Source: Kaistia terrae
GTDB taxonomy: Bacteria; Pseudomonadota; Alphaproteobacteria; Rhizobiales; Kaistiaceae
Direction of reading: 5' to 3'
DNA: 64,000 bases
NCBI RefSeq assembly: GCF_026344005.1
Contig: NZ_JAPKNH010000008.1
Span: 62,001 to 126,000 of the forward strand
Shown here: positions 9,131 through 18,434 of the stretch, in pieces
Position numbering within the stretch: position 1 is the first letter of the stretch
How the letters are laid out: each line of letters opens with the position of its first letter
The notes under the pieces: generated by a model
What the model was told of the DNA's origin: nothing
The model's database searches: none
The model's input: the letters and a program-made list of their open reading frames with translations, nothing else
Translations under genes and position numbers: made by a program

Positions 9131-9230
9131 CGGAGGGTGGGAATAGGTGGCAGGCCTGGCCGGTGAGGCCATAAATCCTCTCCCGCCGGCCTGCGGCCGT
9201 TGACCTCTCAGGGGAAGGCGACGACGTCGC

Positions 9231-12200
9231 TTAATAATCCCACTGCGCGCCGATGCCGATTTCGTTCGAGCCATCCGCGCCCGCCGCGCCCTGGATGCGG
9301 ATGTTGCGGGTCAGGTCGACGTCGACCGTGACCTTGCTCGAATCCGGCGAAGTGCCTTGCTGGACGCCGACATAGATCTTGTCGTTCAAGCGCTTGCCGG
9401 CGCCGATCTGGCCGCCCTTGCCGGTCTCATCCGTGCCGATGCTCAGCGTATCGACGCCGAGCGAGCGACGGACGGCATCGACCACGCCGGGACCGCCGCC
9501 TGAGAACTGCGCCACCGTCTGCGCCACCTGCAGCGCCTGACCGGCGGTCAGCGTGCTGATCGAGCGTCCGAACAGCAGCCGGGCGATCACTTCGTCCTGC
9601 GGCAGGGTCGGCGTCGAGGTGAAGCTCACCTCCGGCGCCGAGGCATTGCCGGAAATGATGATGCTGGCAACGACATCGCCGCCAGACGTATCGGCCTTGA
9701 AGTTCAGTTCCGGATCGAGGCTGCCATTGAACGTGATCGTCCCTTCCGTGAAGGTGAGCTGGCGTCCGACGACACTGAACCGGCCGCGCTTCAGGTTGAA
9801 GCCGCCCAAGGTCACCATGTCTGCCGTCGTGCCGCGCAGGGTCAGATCGCCGCCAAATTCGGCGTCCATGCCCATGCCGCGCACGAACACGCCGTTCGGC
9901 GCCGAGACCTTCAAGTCGAGATCGGCGACAAAGGCGCTCGGTGGCGTCGCCTTCTTCTTGGCTGTCGCGCTGGCGCGCGCCTGCGCCTGGGCGCGCATGC
10001 CGCCCTTGACGGCCGTCGACTTGCCCTTGCCCGTATTGACGTGGCGGACGTCGAGCGGATCGAGACCGCCCGAAATCTTGTCGGCGATGTTGATGTCGAG
10101 GCTGCGGACGTTGATCTGGCCGGCGATCTTCGGCCGGGTCGCGACCGGACCCTGGATGTTGATCTTGCCATCGGCGACGAGGCGCATCAGGTCGCTGGAA
10201 ACCAGCGTCGCCTTCTGCAGCGTCATCTCGATCGCGGCGGGAAAACCCTGAGCCGGGTCGAGCGCGACATTGCCCTTGCCGACAATCCGGCCCCCCTGCA
10301 CCGTCTGGGCCGAGAAGGACGAGACGTTGATGGCGCGGTCGGAACCGGTCAGCACCGTCTCGATGTTCGAGAGCGCGATGCCGTTCAGCGAGTCGTTGTA
10401 GCTAGCACCGGAGACACGCACCGTGCCGGAGGCCCGCGGCGCCGAGGTCGGACCGCCGAGCGCCGCATCGATCACCGCCTTGCCACGCACATTGCCGCCC
10501 GAGGTGGCGAGCGCCGTGTTGGCGATGGCGAGGTCGATCGCACCCTTGATCTTCAGGTCCATGTCGCCGCTAGCGATCGGCACCGAGCCGTTGATCGTCA
10601 GGCCGGAGACGGAAGGCGCCTTGATGGTCGCCTCGACGCCGACGCGGCCGCCGCCGAGCTTGCCTCTGGCTGTGATGTCGAACGGGCCGAGGCCGGCCTT
10701 GGCAATATCGCCATTGGTGAGCTTTGCCACCCTGAGATCATAGTCGCCCGCCGGCGCGGAAGCCTTGCCGGTGACGCGCGCGGTGCCGCTCAGCGTGCCC
10801 TTCATGTCGAGCGTCGGCGCGACAAGCGAGGCCAGCGACAGCGGCAGGTTGCGCAGGTCGACATTGAGATCCAGCGTCTCGCCGGCCTTGCCGCTGATAT
10901 TGGCGCGGCCGTCGCCGGTCGCCAGAGCCAGCTTGTCAATCGAGACACCGCCCTTGGCGATGGTGATGTTGGACGGCGCGGACAGCGTCACATTGGTGCC
11001 GGAGCGGGCGATCCTGAGCGTATCGAGGCGCACATTGGTCGCCTCGCCGGCCGGGGAGATCCGCGCCTTCGCGTCGATATCGGCGCCGAGCAGCGCCGTA
11101 TCGAGCGTCACGTCAGTGGAAGTGCCGGCGCTCTTCGCCGTCACGGTCGCCGTCTGGATGACCTGACCGCCGGCCCGGACGCCCGCCAGGACCGCCTTGC
11201 CGTCGATAACAGGCGTGCCGAAGAGATCGGCGATGCGGGCGTTGATGTCGGCCTTGTCGACGCGGTTTCCGGCGACTTCAACGCCTTGCGCATTGGCATC
11301 GACCGCAACACGCTGCGCGCCGTTCGAAGCGTCGAGCACGATGGTCGCGTCAAGCTTGCCGGCGATATCGGTCAGGATCAACGCCGACAGATCGGCGAGG
11401 TTGGAAGCCGCGATGGTGATCTTGCCGTCGATCAGGCCGGTTGAGGCAAGAGCCGCTGCGCCCTTGGCGCGAACGCTGCCGATGGCAAGATCGAGATTGT
11501 CGAGACGGCGGCCGCCATCGGCGAGCGAGGTCAGTTTCGCGCCGCCCTTGGCGGGCTTGCCGGCCAGCTTGCCATCGAGCGCGAACGTGCCACCCGGAAG
11601 GCGGGTGAGATCGGTCAGGTCGACGGTCAGCGCCAGATTCTCGATCTTCTGGTCCATCGCCATGCCGGCAGGAATCGCGACCTTGCCGGTGAGGCCGAGC
11701 GCGTCGAGGCCGCCGGTAAAGCGGAGATCGGCGCTGGCGGCGCCCGAAACGCGAGGGTCGAGCTGCTTCAGATCGGCCAGCTTTACGCGAGCAGTCAAAT
11801 CGGCGGCTGATTTCTCGATGCCGCCATCGATGGCGACGTCGAGGCCCTTGGCGGCGAGCGTCAGGCCGTTGACGGCGATGCGGCCATCCTCGGCCAGCGA
11901 CACCGCGCCCTTGACCCGGCTTTCGTCAGCAAAGAAATCATCGACCTGCTTGATGCCGGTGGTGATCGCCTTCGACGTGCCATCGAGATCGACCGCGATA
12001 CGGCGCGTCGACGGATCGGCGTCGATCTTGGCGTCGAGCACGGCGCTGCCGGAAAGCGGCCTTCCGGCGAGGCCGGAGAAGGCAGCGAGATTGAGACGTT
12101 CCAGCCGCAATGCGCCCTGGACGGATTTTGGCGCGGCGCTGCCAGCGAACGAGAGGTCGAGCGGCTCCAGCGTTACCTTGGCGTCGGTCAGCACGGGACC

Positions 12201-13544
12201 TGCGTCGCCGAGCGAGCCGGCGGCGGTCAGCTTCGCAGATTGGCCAAGTGCTGCCGAAACCTGCGGATCGGCGGCGGAAAGACCGGCTGCGCTGCCATCG
12301 ACTGTGAAGGCTAGCCCGCCGCCATTGGCCGGCGTGGTCTTGGCGACGATTTGCAGATCCTTGGCGCCGTAACCTGCGCCGGCAAGATCTTGCGCGGAAA
12401 GCGTCGCATCAACGGACGGGGCGGAAAAGGCGCCATTGACGGCGGCGTTCAGGCGCCAGCCCGACCAGGTGACACCGGGCGCGAGCGCGGCGAAATGGGA
12501 GGGATCGCCGCCGACCAGGTCGAGCTTCAGATCGGCGGTCTTTGCCGTCGTGTCGAGCTTGCCGACCAGCGCCAGCCCGAAGCCGGAGGCGGTAGCGTTC
12601 AGCCCCTCGATGGCGATATGGCCTTGCTGTCCGACGACGGCCGAGCCGATCAGTGTCGTTTGCTCGGCAAAGAGCGGACGCACGGTGGCCGGAACCAGCC
12701 CGGCGATCTCGCCAGCGAGATCGAGCATGATGCGGCGGCCGTCCTCGACCTGCTTGACGGCGGCGGTGCCACCCAGATGGCCGGCAGCGCCCGCGTCGAG
12801 CGCGATCTGGCCGTCCCAATTGTCGAGTGGGGCATTGCCCTTGACGGAAAGCGACAGCGCCGGCAGACCCTCGATCTGCGCCAGCCGGGCGACGAGGCCG
12901 CCGGCCGGCTCGCTGGCCGTCACGTCGAGATAGAGCGAATCCGTGCCGTTGCCGGGCGCATAGCGGGCGCGGCCCTTGATCTCGCCGGGCGCATCCTCGC
13001 GCACCAGCGCGAAATCGAGCGACAGGCCCTCGGCCAGATCGACGAGACGGGCCGATGCCTGGAGATTGAGCGTCGCTGCCATGCCGAGCACCGGCTCGCC
13101 GAGCTCGATCTTGGCAATGTCGAGCCGGTCGAGCGCCACGCGGATGAACGGAATTCCGCCGCCGCTGGACGTGCTGGGCGGCGAAGGCGGCAAGACAGGC
13201 TTGCGCGAAACCGCGACACGGTCGGCGGCGAGATCGGTGATGGCGACCTTGCCGGAAATCAGCGACAGCGGATGCCAGGCGAGGTGCAGGTTTTCAACCT
13301 GCGCAAACGGACCGGTGGTGTCGGCGACGTCGATGCGCGCGATGCGCATGTTCGAAGGCACGAAGCCGGAGATGCCATCGATCTTGACCGTCAGGCCGTC
13401 GCTGCTGGCGAGCTTGCTGCCGAGGTTGGCGAGCGTGCGCAGGCCGGGACCCGTCTGCAGGAAGCCGAACAGGGCTACGAGCGCGATCAGGACGGCGAGG
13501 AAACCGACGCCGAACCAGCGCAGAATGGTAAGGGCGCGAGACAT
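9231..13544 (-). CDS. tamB: TamB, inner-membrane component of the translocation and assembly module
   Basis: Large (1437-residue) periplasm-spanning protein that works with TamA in outer-membrane protein assembly and, in current views, phospholipid transfer between membranes. A single N-terminal anchor (about residues 7-28, hydrophobic, after MSRALTILRW) is followed by a very long beta-rich repetitive body of alternating Gly/Asp/Ala motifs, and the conserved TamB (DUF490) C-terminal domain (VGGFNLKRGRFSVVG... to the aromatic C-terminus ending IGAQWDY). Its ATG shares one base with the TGA of tamA (TGATG), so the two are translationally coupled. Length is in the range of alphaproteobacterial TamB. 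Confidence 0.93.
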   Translation of the reverse strand: MSRALTILRWFGVGFLAVLIALVALFGFLQTGPGLRTLANLGSKLASSDGLTVKIDGISGFVPSNMRIARIDVADTTGPFAQVENLHLAWHPLSLISGKVAITDLAADRVAVSRKPVLPPSPPSTSSGGGIPFIRVALDRLDIAKIELGEPVLGMAATLNLQASARLVDLAEGLSLDFALVREDAPGEIKGRARYAPGNGTDSLYLDVTASEPAGGLVARLAQIEGLPALSLSVKGNAPLDNWDGQIALDAGAAGHLGGTAAVKQVEDGRRIMLDLAGEIAGLVPATVRPLFAEQTTLIGSAVVGQQGHIAIEGLNATASGFGLALVGKLDTTAKTADLKLDLVGGDPSHFAALAPGVTWSGWRLNAAVNGAFSAPSVDATLSAQDLAGAGYGAKDLQIVAKTTPANGGGLAFTVDGSAAGLSAADPQVSAALGQSAKLTAAGSLGDAGPVLTDAKVTLEPLDLSFAGSAAPKSVQGALRLERLNLAAFSGLAGRPLSGSAVLDAKIDADPSTRRIAVDLDGTSKAITTGIKQVDDFFADESRVKGAVSLAEDGRIAVNGLTLAAKGLDVAIDGGIEKSAADLTARVKLADLKQLDPRVSGAASADLRFTGGLDALGLTGKVAIPAGMAMDQKIENLALTVDLTDLTRLPGGTFALDGKLAGKPAKGGAKLTSLADGGRRLDNLDLAIGSVRAKGAAALASTGLIDGKITIAASNLADLSALILTDIAGKLDATIVLDASNGAQRVAVDANAQGVEVAGNRVDKADINARIADLFGTPVIDGKAVLAGVRAGGQVIQTATVTAKSAGTSTDVTLDTALLGADIDAKARISPAGEATNVRLDTLRIARSGTNVTLSAPSNITIAKGGVSIDKLALATGDGRANISGKAGETLDLNVDLRNLPLSLASLVAPTLDMKGTLSGTARVTGKASAPAGDYDLRVAKLTNGDIAKAGLGPFDITARGKLGGGRVGVEATIKAPSVSGLTINGSVPIASGDMDLKIKGAIDLAIANTALATSGGNVRGKAVIDAALGGPTSAPRASGTVRVSGASYNDSLNGIALSNIETVLTGSDRAINVSSFSAQTVQGGRIVGKGNVALDPAQGFPAAIEMTLQKATLVSSDLMRLVADGKINIQGPVATRPKIAGQINVRSLDINIADKISGGLDPLDVRHVNTGKGKSTAVKGGMRAQAQARASATAKKKATPPSAFVADLDLKVSAPNGVFVRGMGMDAEFGGDLTLRGTTADMVTLGGFNLKRGRFSVVGRQLTFTEGTITFNGSLDPELNFKADTSGGDVVASIIISGNASAPEVSFTSTPTLPQDEVIARLLFGRSISTLTAGQALQVAQTVAQFSGGGPGVVDAVRRSLGVDTLSIGTDETGKGGQIGAGKRLNDKIYVGVQQGTSPDSSKVTVDVDLTRNIRIQGAAGADGSNEIGIGAQWDY

Positions 13545-15532
13545 CAGAACGACTGTCCAAGGCTGATATAGACGCCATAGCCGGCATCGTCTGGCTCAGG
13601 GTTGAGCGGGATCGCCACATCGAGCCGGACAGGGCCGATGGCGGTATAGTAGCGCAAACCGAGACCCGCGGCATAGCGCAGGTCGCCCAGATCGGGAACC
13701 GAACCCTCCGAGGCGGAGCCGATATCGAAGAAGGGCACGACGCCGATCGTATCGGTCACCTTGATACGCGCCTCGACCGAAGCGGTGACAAAACTCAGGC
13801 CGCCGATGATATCGCCATCGGCATTGCGCGGGCTGGCCGACTGGTAGTTGTAGCCGCGCAGCGAGCCGCCACCGCCGACATAGAAGCGGCGCTGCGGCGG
13901 CACGTCGAGCAGGTCGGCGCCAAAGATCGTTCCGGCCGAGATCTTGCCGGCGAGAATGTAGCGCTTGTCCTCGTCGAAGGCGCGGTAGCTCGACAGCGAA
14001 CCCTTGAACATCATCGGGCCGGCGCTGGCCTGGCCGAGATAGGCGAAGGGTTCGAACGTGCCGCTGGCGCGTATGCCGGACGAGGGATCCAGCGCATTGT
14101 CGGTGGTGTCATAGGCGACGTCGATCGGCACGCCGACGATGGTGTCGTCGCGCGAACCATTGGCGTCCTGGACATGCGACTGCTCGAGATCGAGACCGAC
14201 CTGCACGGAAAACTGGTCGGAATAGTTGCGCCGGATGCCGGCCGTCAGGGTGGCCGCCTCGCGGACATAGGCGTCGGTAACCTCACGCAAGATCGCCGCC
14301 TGGGCGACGAGATCGTCGATCGGCGTCAGAATGCCGGGCTTGCCGAAGGTCGCAGCGAATCGATAGCCGAGCGGATTGGCGTCGGGAACCGCCTCGGACT
14401 TGCCGCCGAACCACGAAACCTGTCCGTCGAGGCGCAGCGTCTCGGCGCCGCCGAACAGATTGCGATGGCCCCAGAAGGCGTTGATCGACGAGCCGTCGGT
14501 CGACGAATACTTGGCGCCGAAGCCGACATAGCGCGGCTTGCGCTCCGTCACCTCGACATCGATCGGCAGGCGGCCATCGGCGTCGAGCTTGTCGCCTTCG
14601 CGGATGCGGACGCCCGAAAACGCCTCGTAGCGCAGCAGTGATTTGCGCGTGTCGGCGAGGCGCTGCGGCGAGAACATCTCGCCCGGAATGATGCGGACCC
14701 GTTCCGCGACGAAGGACGGGCGGACCTTTTCCGTGCCGGAAACGGTCACCTGGCCAAAGGCCACGGCGGGACCGGGACTGACGACATAGGTGACGTTGAC
14801 GAGGTTGGCCGCGTGATCGGCGACCACGTCCTTGTCGACAACCTTGGCGAAGGCATAGCCTTCCTTGCGGTAGAAGTCGGAGATCCGGCCCTCGGCGTCG
14901 AGGATGGTCGACGACTTCGCCTCGTCGCCCGGCAGGATGCGCAGGCTCTTCAGCGTCGGCGCCAGCGGCAACGGCCGGTGATGCTCGGCATCGACCAGCG
15001 TGATCTCGCCGAAATGGAAAAGCGGGCCGGTGGTGACATCGACCTGAATGGGAACCGGGCCCGCGGGCCGCGCCGCCTCGATCACCTGCAGAATGTCGGG
15101 CGCATCGAGATCGCGGCCGGCGATGGTGATGCGGATCGTACCGGCATAATAGCCGTTGGTGTAAAGCGCGGCGGTGATCTGGTCGATGTCGGAGCGCGCA
15201 CGGCGCAGCAGGCCGGCCGCACCCGATGGCGGCGACTTTCGCATCGATTGCAGATTGGAAGCAGCGGTGATCGATTTACGCAACGCACGCGGCGCGTCGA
15301 TTACGTTGATGGTCGTCTTGTAGGGCACCGCGTCGGCGACCGGCTCTTCCTTGGTCTTGCCGAAAAACGACCGGACGCCGTCGAAAAAGCCGCCATCCTG
15401 CGCGTAGCTCGCAGTGGAGCCAACCATGATCATGACAAGCGCCGAAGCGAGGGTCTGCTTCAACCGGCGCCGCAAGCGAACTTCGCGCGGCTGGAGGAGA
15501 GGGACTTTCAACGGCACTACACCCATACACAT
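13544..15532 (-). CDS. tamA: TamA, Omp85-family outer-membrane protein
   Basis: Outer-membrane partner of TamB, 662 residues. An N-terminal export signal ends near ASYAQ (about residue 45), then come POTRA repeats (about 60-330), then the 16-strand Omp85 barrel (about 340-662), finishing in the expected C-terminal Phe (GYGVYISLGQSF). GSLRGY in the barrel matches the conserved (V/I)RGY lid motif of Omp85 proteins. The start is uncertain: ATG at 15532 gives a long 45-residue signal region, and a shorter start inside it is possible. It is the first gene of the tamA-tamB pair. Confidence 0.92.
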   Translation of the reverse strand: MCMGVVPLKVPLLQPREVRLRRRLKQTLASALVMIMVGSTASYAQDGGFFDGVRSFFGKTKEEPVADAVPYKTTINVIDAPRALRKSITAASNLQSMRKSPPSGAAGLLRRARSDIDQITAALYTNGYYAGTIRITIAGRDLDAPDILQVIEAARPAGPVPIQVDVTTGPLFHFGEITLVDAEHHRPLPLAPTLKSLRILPGDEAKSSTILDAEGRISDFYRKEGYAFAKVVDKDVVADHAANLVNVTYVVSPGPAVAFGQVTVSGTEKVRPSFVAERVRIIPGEMFSPQRLADTRKSLLRYEAFSGVRIREGDKLDADGRLPIDVEVTERKPRYVGFGAKYSSTDGSSINAFWGHRNLFGGAETLRLDGQVSWFGGKSEAVPDANPLGYRFAATFGKPGILTPIDDLVAQAAILREVTDAYVREAATLTAGIRRNYSDQFSVQVGLDLEQSHVQDANGSRDDTIVGVPIDVAYDTTDNALDPSSGIRASGTFEPFAYLGQASAGPMMFKGSLSSYRAFDEDKRYILAGKISAGTIFGADLLDVPPQRRFYVGGGGSLRGYNYQSASPRNADGDIIGGLSFVTASVEARIKVTDTIGVVPFFDIGSASEGSVPDLGDLRYAAGLGLRYYTAIGPVRLDVAIPLNPEPDDAGYGVYISLGQSF

Positions 15533-15684
15533 CGCCGGCTACGCTACTTCGGCTACTACACTCCTGTCTCTATGAGACTATCCTTAACATTTACCATACA
15601 GGAGCCTGGCGCCACCACCGCCCGTTCGTAGAATCCTCTCTCTGCAACCATGCGTAACGAGAGGAAAGCGTCTCCGCGGCGACG

Positions 15685-17061
15685 TCAGGCGGGGCGGAAC
15701 TCGGCAAGCAGCGTCGGCAGAAGCTCCGAAACGGTCGGGTGGATATGAACGCCACGGCGCACCTGTTCGAACGGCCGCTTGGCATACATGACGTCGATCA
15801 GCGAGTGGACGGCCTCGTCGCAACCGGTGCCCAGCAGAGCCGCGCCAAGGATTTCGCCGCTGTCGGCGTCGGCGACAACCTTCATGAAGCCCTGCGTCTC
15901 GCCCTTCTCGATCGCCCGGCTGACACGCGTCATCGGCCGGGTCGAAACGAGGATGTTCTTGCCGGTTTTCTTGGCTTCCGTCTCGGTCAGGCCGACCCTT
16001 CCGAGCGGCGGATCGATATAGAGCGCATAGACGGGAATACGATCGCTGACGCGCCGGGGATCGTTGTCGAGCAGGTTGGCGGCGACGATCTCGAAGTCGT
16101 TATAGGCGGTGTGGGTGAAGGCGCCTTTGCCGTTGCAGTCGCCCAACGCCCATATGCCGTCGACATTGGTCTTCAGGGCGTCGTCGACGATGATGGTGCC
16201 ATGTGCATCGAGCGCGATACCGGCCTTGTCAGCGTCGAGGTCGTCGGTGTTGGGCCGGCGGCCGGTGGCGACCAGGAGATGCGAGCCGGTGACGGTCTTG
16301 AGGCCATTGGAACCGTCATGGCTGACCGCGATGCCGCCATTCGCCGCCTTGGCCACGGCGAGGTTTACCGCGCTGACGACGATATCGATGCCCTCCGCCG
16401 TCAGGATGTCCGACACCGCCTGCGAGATATCCTCATCCTCGCGACGGATCAGGTGCGGGCCGGGTTCGAAGACTGTGACCTTTGCGCCAAACCGGCGATA
16501 GATCTGCGCGAATTCGAGCCCGATGTAACTGCCGCCGAGAATCAGCAGGTGTTCGGGCACGGCATCGAGATCGAGGATCGTGCTGTTGGTGAGATGCGGC
16601 ACGTCCGCGAGGCCCGGTATCTCCGGCAGGATCGCGCGGCCGCCGACATTGATGAAGATTTTTCCCGCCGTCAGAACCTCATCGCCTACCTGGACGCGCT
16701 TCGCATCCAGAAAGCGCGCATGGCCGCGAAAGACGGTGCAGTTCTCCATGCCGCCCAGCCAGTTGCCTATTCCATCGCGGGAGGCGCCCGAGACGGCGTC
16801 GGCGCGTGCCTTGACCTTCTTCATGTCGATCTTGACGGGACCATCCAGCACGACGCCGTAATCGGCAGCGCGACGGGCCAGATGGGCGGCATAGGCGCTG
16901 GCGACGAGGGTTTTCGTCGGCGTGCAGCCGGTGTTGACGCAGGTGCCGCCAAAGAGGTTTCGCTCGATGATGGCGACCTTCATGCCGGCGGCGGTCAGCC
17001 GGCCGGCAAGCGGCGATCCGGCCTGGCCGGTGCCGATGATGATGGCATCGAAAGAGGGCAT
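15685..17061 (-). CDS. Class I pyridine nucleotide-disulfide oxidoreductase (MerA/Lpd-like, substrate unknown)
   Basis: FAD- and NAD(P)H-binding enzyme of 458 residues. It has the FAD-binding GTGQAGSPLAG (residues 10-20), a redox-active C41-x4-C46 pair in GGTCVNTGC, a GGSYIGLE NAD-binding turn, the second FAD motif (GIWALGDCNG) and a C-terminal HIHPT base. It lacks the C-terminal vicinal cysteines and heavy-metal domain of mercuric reductase, and no 2-oxoacid dehydrogenase E2 gene is nearby, so neither MerA nor a dedicated dihydrolipoamide dehydrogenase is supported. The acetyltransferase gene lies 22 bp upstream on the same strand. Confidence 0.8.
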   Translation of the reverse strand: MPSFDAIIIGTGQAGSPLAGRLTAAGMKVAIIERNLFGGTCVNTGCTPTKTLVASAYAAHLARRAADYGVVLDGPVKIDMKKVKARADAVSGASRDGIGNWLGGMENCTVFRGHARFLDAKRVQVGDEVLTAGKIFINVGGRAILPEIPGLADVPHLTNSTILDLDAVPEHLLILGGSYIGLEFAQIYRRFGAKVTVFEPGPHLIRREDEDISQAVSDILTAEGIDIVVSAVNLAVAKAANGGIAVSHDGSNGLKTVTGSHLLVATGRRPNTDDLDADKAGIALDAHGTIIVDDALKTNVDGIWALGDCNGKGAFTHTAYNDFEIVAANLLDNDPRRVSDRIPVYALYIDPPLGRVGLTETEAKKTGKNILVSTRPMTRVSRAIEKGETQGFMKVVADADSGEILGAALLGTGCDEAVHSLIDVMYAKRPFEQVRRGVHIHPTVSELLPTLLAEFRPA

Positions 17062-17083
17062 GCGTATCTCCGGTCAGCTGGAT

Positions 17084-17362
17084 TCAGTCGGTGACGAGAT
17101 CGGCATATTCGGGGTGGCGGACGATATAGGCGTGCACGAAGGGGCAGAGCGGATGCAGCTTGGCGCCCCGGCCGCGGATGTTGTCGAGCACGGCGCGCAC
17201 CAGCTTGGTTCCGACACCGCGGCCAGCGAGTTCCGCCGGCACTTCGGTGTGGACGAGTTCGATGACGTCGCCCTGCATCCGGTAGAGGATGAAGGCGACA
17301 TGCCCGTCGACCTCCATCTCAAACCGCGTCGGCGTGATCAAAAGGTCCGGCTTGTCGCTCAT
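17084..17362 (-). CDS. Small GNAT-family N-acetyltransferase (YjdJ/COG2388 type)
   Basis: 92-residue single-domain protein. It matches the short GNAT-like family found across bacteria: FEMEVDGHVAFILY strand, HTEVPAELAGRGVGTKLV, which contains the acetyl-CoA pyrophosphate loop Q/RGxGxG/K, and HPLCPFVHAYIVRHPEY, the usual C-terminal signature. Such proteins bind acetyl-CoA; their physiological substrate is mostly unknown. It lies just upstream of the flavin oxidoreductase on the same strand and probably is co-transcribed. Confidence 0.85.
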   Translation of the reverse strand: MSDKPDLLITPTRFEMEVDGHVAFILYRMQGDVIELVHTEVPAELAGRGVGTKLVRAVLDNIRGRGAKLHPLCPFVHAYIVRHPEYADLVTD

Positions 17363-17547
17363 GCTCGCCCCGCCCGGCGCAAAATGCGCGCAGTGAGGCT
17401 AGCAGGTCATAGCCCCGGCAAGAAGCCGCAGAATCGCGCAGTTTTGCCGGCTTAGCCGGAATTTTGTGCTCGCCGATGCCGACACCGCAGGGTTGTGGAA
17501 CGCATCGCCGTGCCCAAACAGGCATCAATCTGCCGAATTTACGGCTC

Positions 17548-17592
17548 TTGACGAAACGTCGCACTTGTAGAAATGATCAGATGTCAGACCAA
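17548..17592 (+). promoter_or_regulatory. Candidate promoter and FadR-type operator before 17688
   Basis: TTGACG (17548-17553) and AATGAT (17572-17577) form a weak -35/-10 pair with an 18-bp spacer. Just downstream, ATGTCAGACCA (17581-17591) contains GTC-N-GAC, the dyad core often seen for FadR-subfamily GntR proteins, so autoregulation of the gene at 17688 is plausible. The rest of the 325-bp gap between 17363 and 17687 shows no gene. Confidence 0.35.
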
Positions 17593-17687
17593 TTCTAGGC
17601 GCCTTCGGGCATGCAACGGGACGATCGCGTGATCCAGGCGAGCCGGTTTCTTGACGCTGCGAACGACGCATCCCGCGGGGTGCGGGC

Positions 17688-18434
17688 GTGACGCTTTCCG
17701 TTCCCGGCCTGTCGCCGCTCCCCGCTTCCGATCGCGCCGGCACCGTCATGAAGGCGCTGGCCGACTACATCGCCCAGTCCAACCTGCGGCCGGGCGAGCG
17801 CCTGCCGACCGAGCGCGAGCTGATGCAATCGCTAGCCGTCGGCCGTTCGACGGTGCGCGAGGTCATCCGCCAGTTCCAGGCGCTCGGCGTCGTCGAATCG
17901 CGAAAAGGCAGCGGCACGTATCTGCTGCGCGGCATCTCCTCCGACACCATCCACATGCCGCTTTCGATTGATGCCGGCACGCTGCGCGAGGGCCTGCTGG
18001 CGACGCTCGACATCCGGCGCGGGCTGGAAGCGGAAGCCGGCGCGCTGGCGGCGCTGCGGCGGACCCAGGCAGATCTCGACATCATCGAGGAGAAGCTCGA
18101 GGCGATGGAGAAGGTCCATCTCGCCGAAGGCACCTCGGGCAAGTACGACCTCGCCTTCCACCTCTCGGTCTATGACGCCTCGCACAACCCGATGTTCGGG
18201 CAGTTGCTGGAGCAGATGCGCGAGGCGTTCGAGCGGTTCTGGACCAAGCCGTTCGACCGGCCGGATTTCGCCGGTCGCTCCTTTCCCTTCCACCGCACGC
18301 TGTTCGAAGCGATCGCGGCCCAGGATCCCGAGCGTGCGCGCCGGGAAACACTGACCATCCTCGAAATCGTCGAGGAAGACATTCGGGAGATGTCGCAGGA
18401 CACCGCCCGGCATTCCGACAAGGTAGAGACATGA
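17688..18434 (+). CDS. FadR-subfamily GntR transcriptional regulator
   Basis: 248-residue regulator with an N-terminal winged helix (about residues 20-85: LRPGERLPTERELMQSLAV then RSTVREVIRQF) and a C-terminal all-helical FCD ligand domain (about 95-235) whose metal-site residues are recognisable (DLAFHLSVYDAS and HRTLFEAI). It starts the second transporter operon and overlaps the next gene by 4 bp (ATGA at 18431-18434), so regulator and PLP enzyme are translationally coupled. FCD regulators usually bind organic acids or amino-acid-like effectors, which matters for the guess about substrate. Confidence 0.88.
   Translation: MTLSVPGLSPLPASDRAGTVMKALADYIAQSNLRPGERLPTERELMQSLAVGRSTVREVIRQFQALGVVESRKGSGTYLLRGISSDTIHMPLSIDAGTLREGLLATLDIRRGLEAEAGALAALRRTQADLDIIEEKLEAMEKVHLAEGTSGKYDLAFHLSVYDASHNPMFGQLLEQMREAFERFWTKPFDRPDFAGRSFPFHRTLFEAIAAQDPERARRETLTILEIVEEDIREMSQDTARHSDKVET

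Noticed and set aside
10041-13571. Long plus-strand frames opposite tamB
   Set aside because: They mirror the codon pattern of tamB and have no recognisable start region, signal or domain.
15685-17061. Flavin oxidoreductase as mercuric reductase
   Set aside because: No C-terminal cysteine pair, no N-terminal metal-binding domain and no mer genes nearby.
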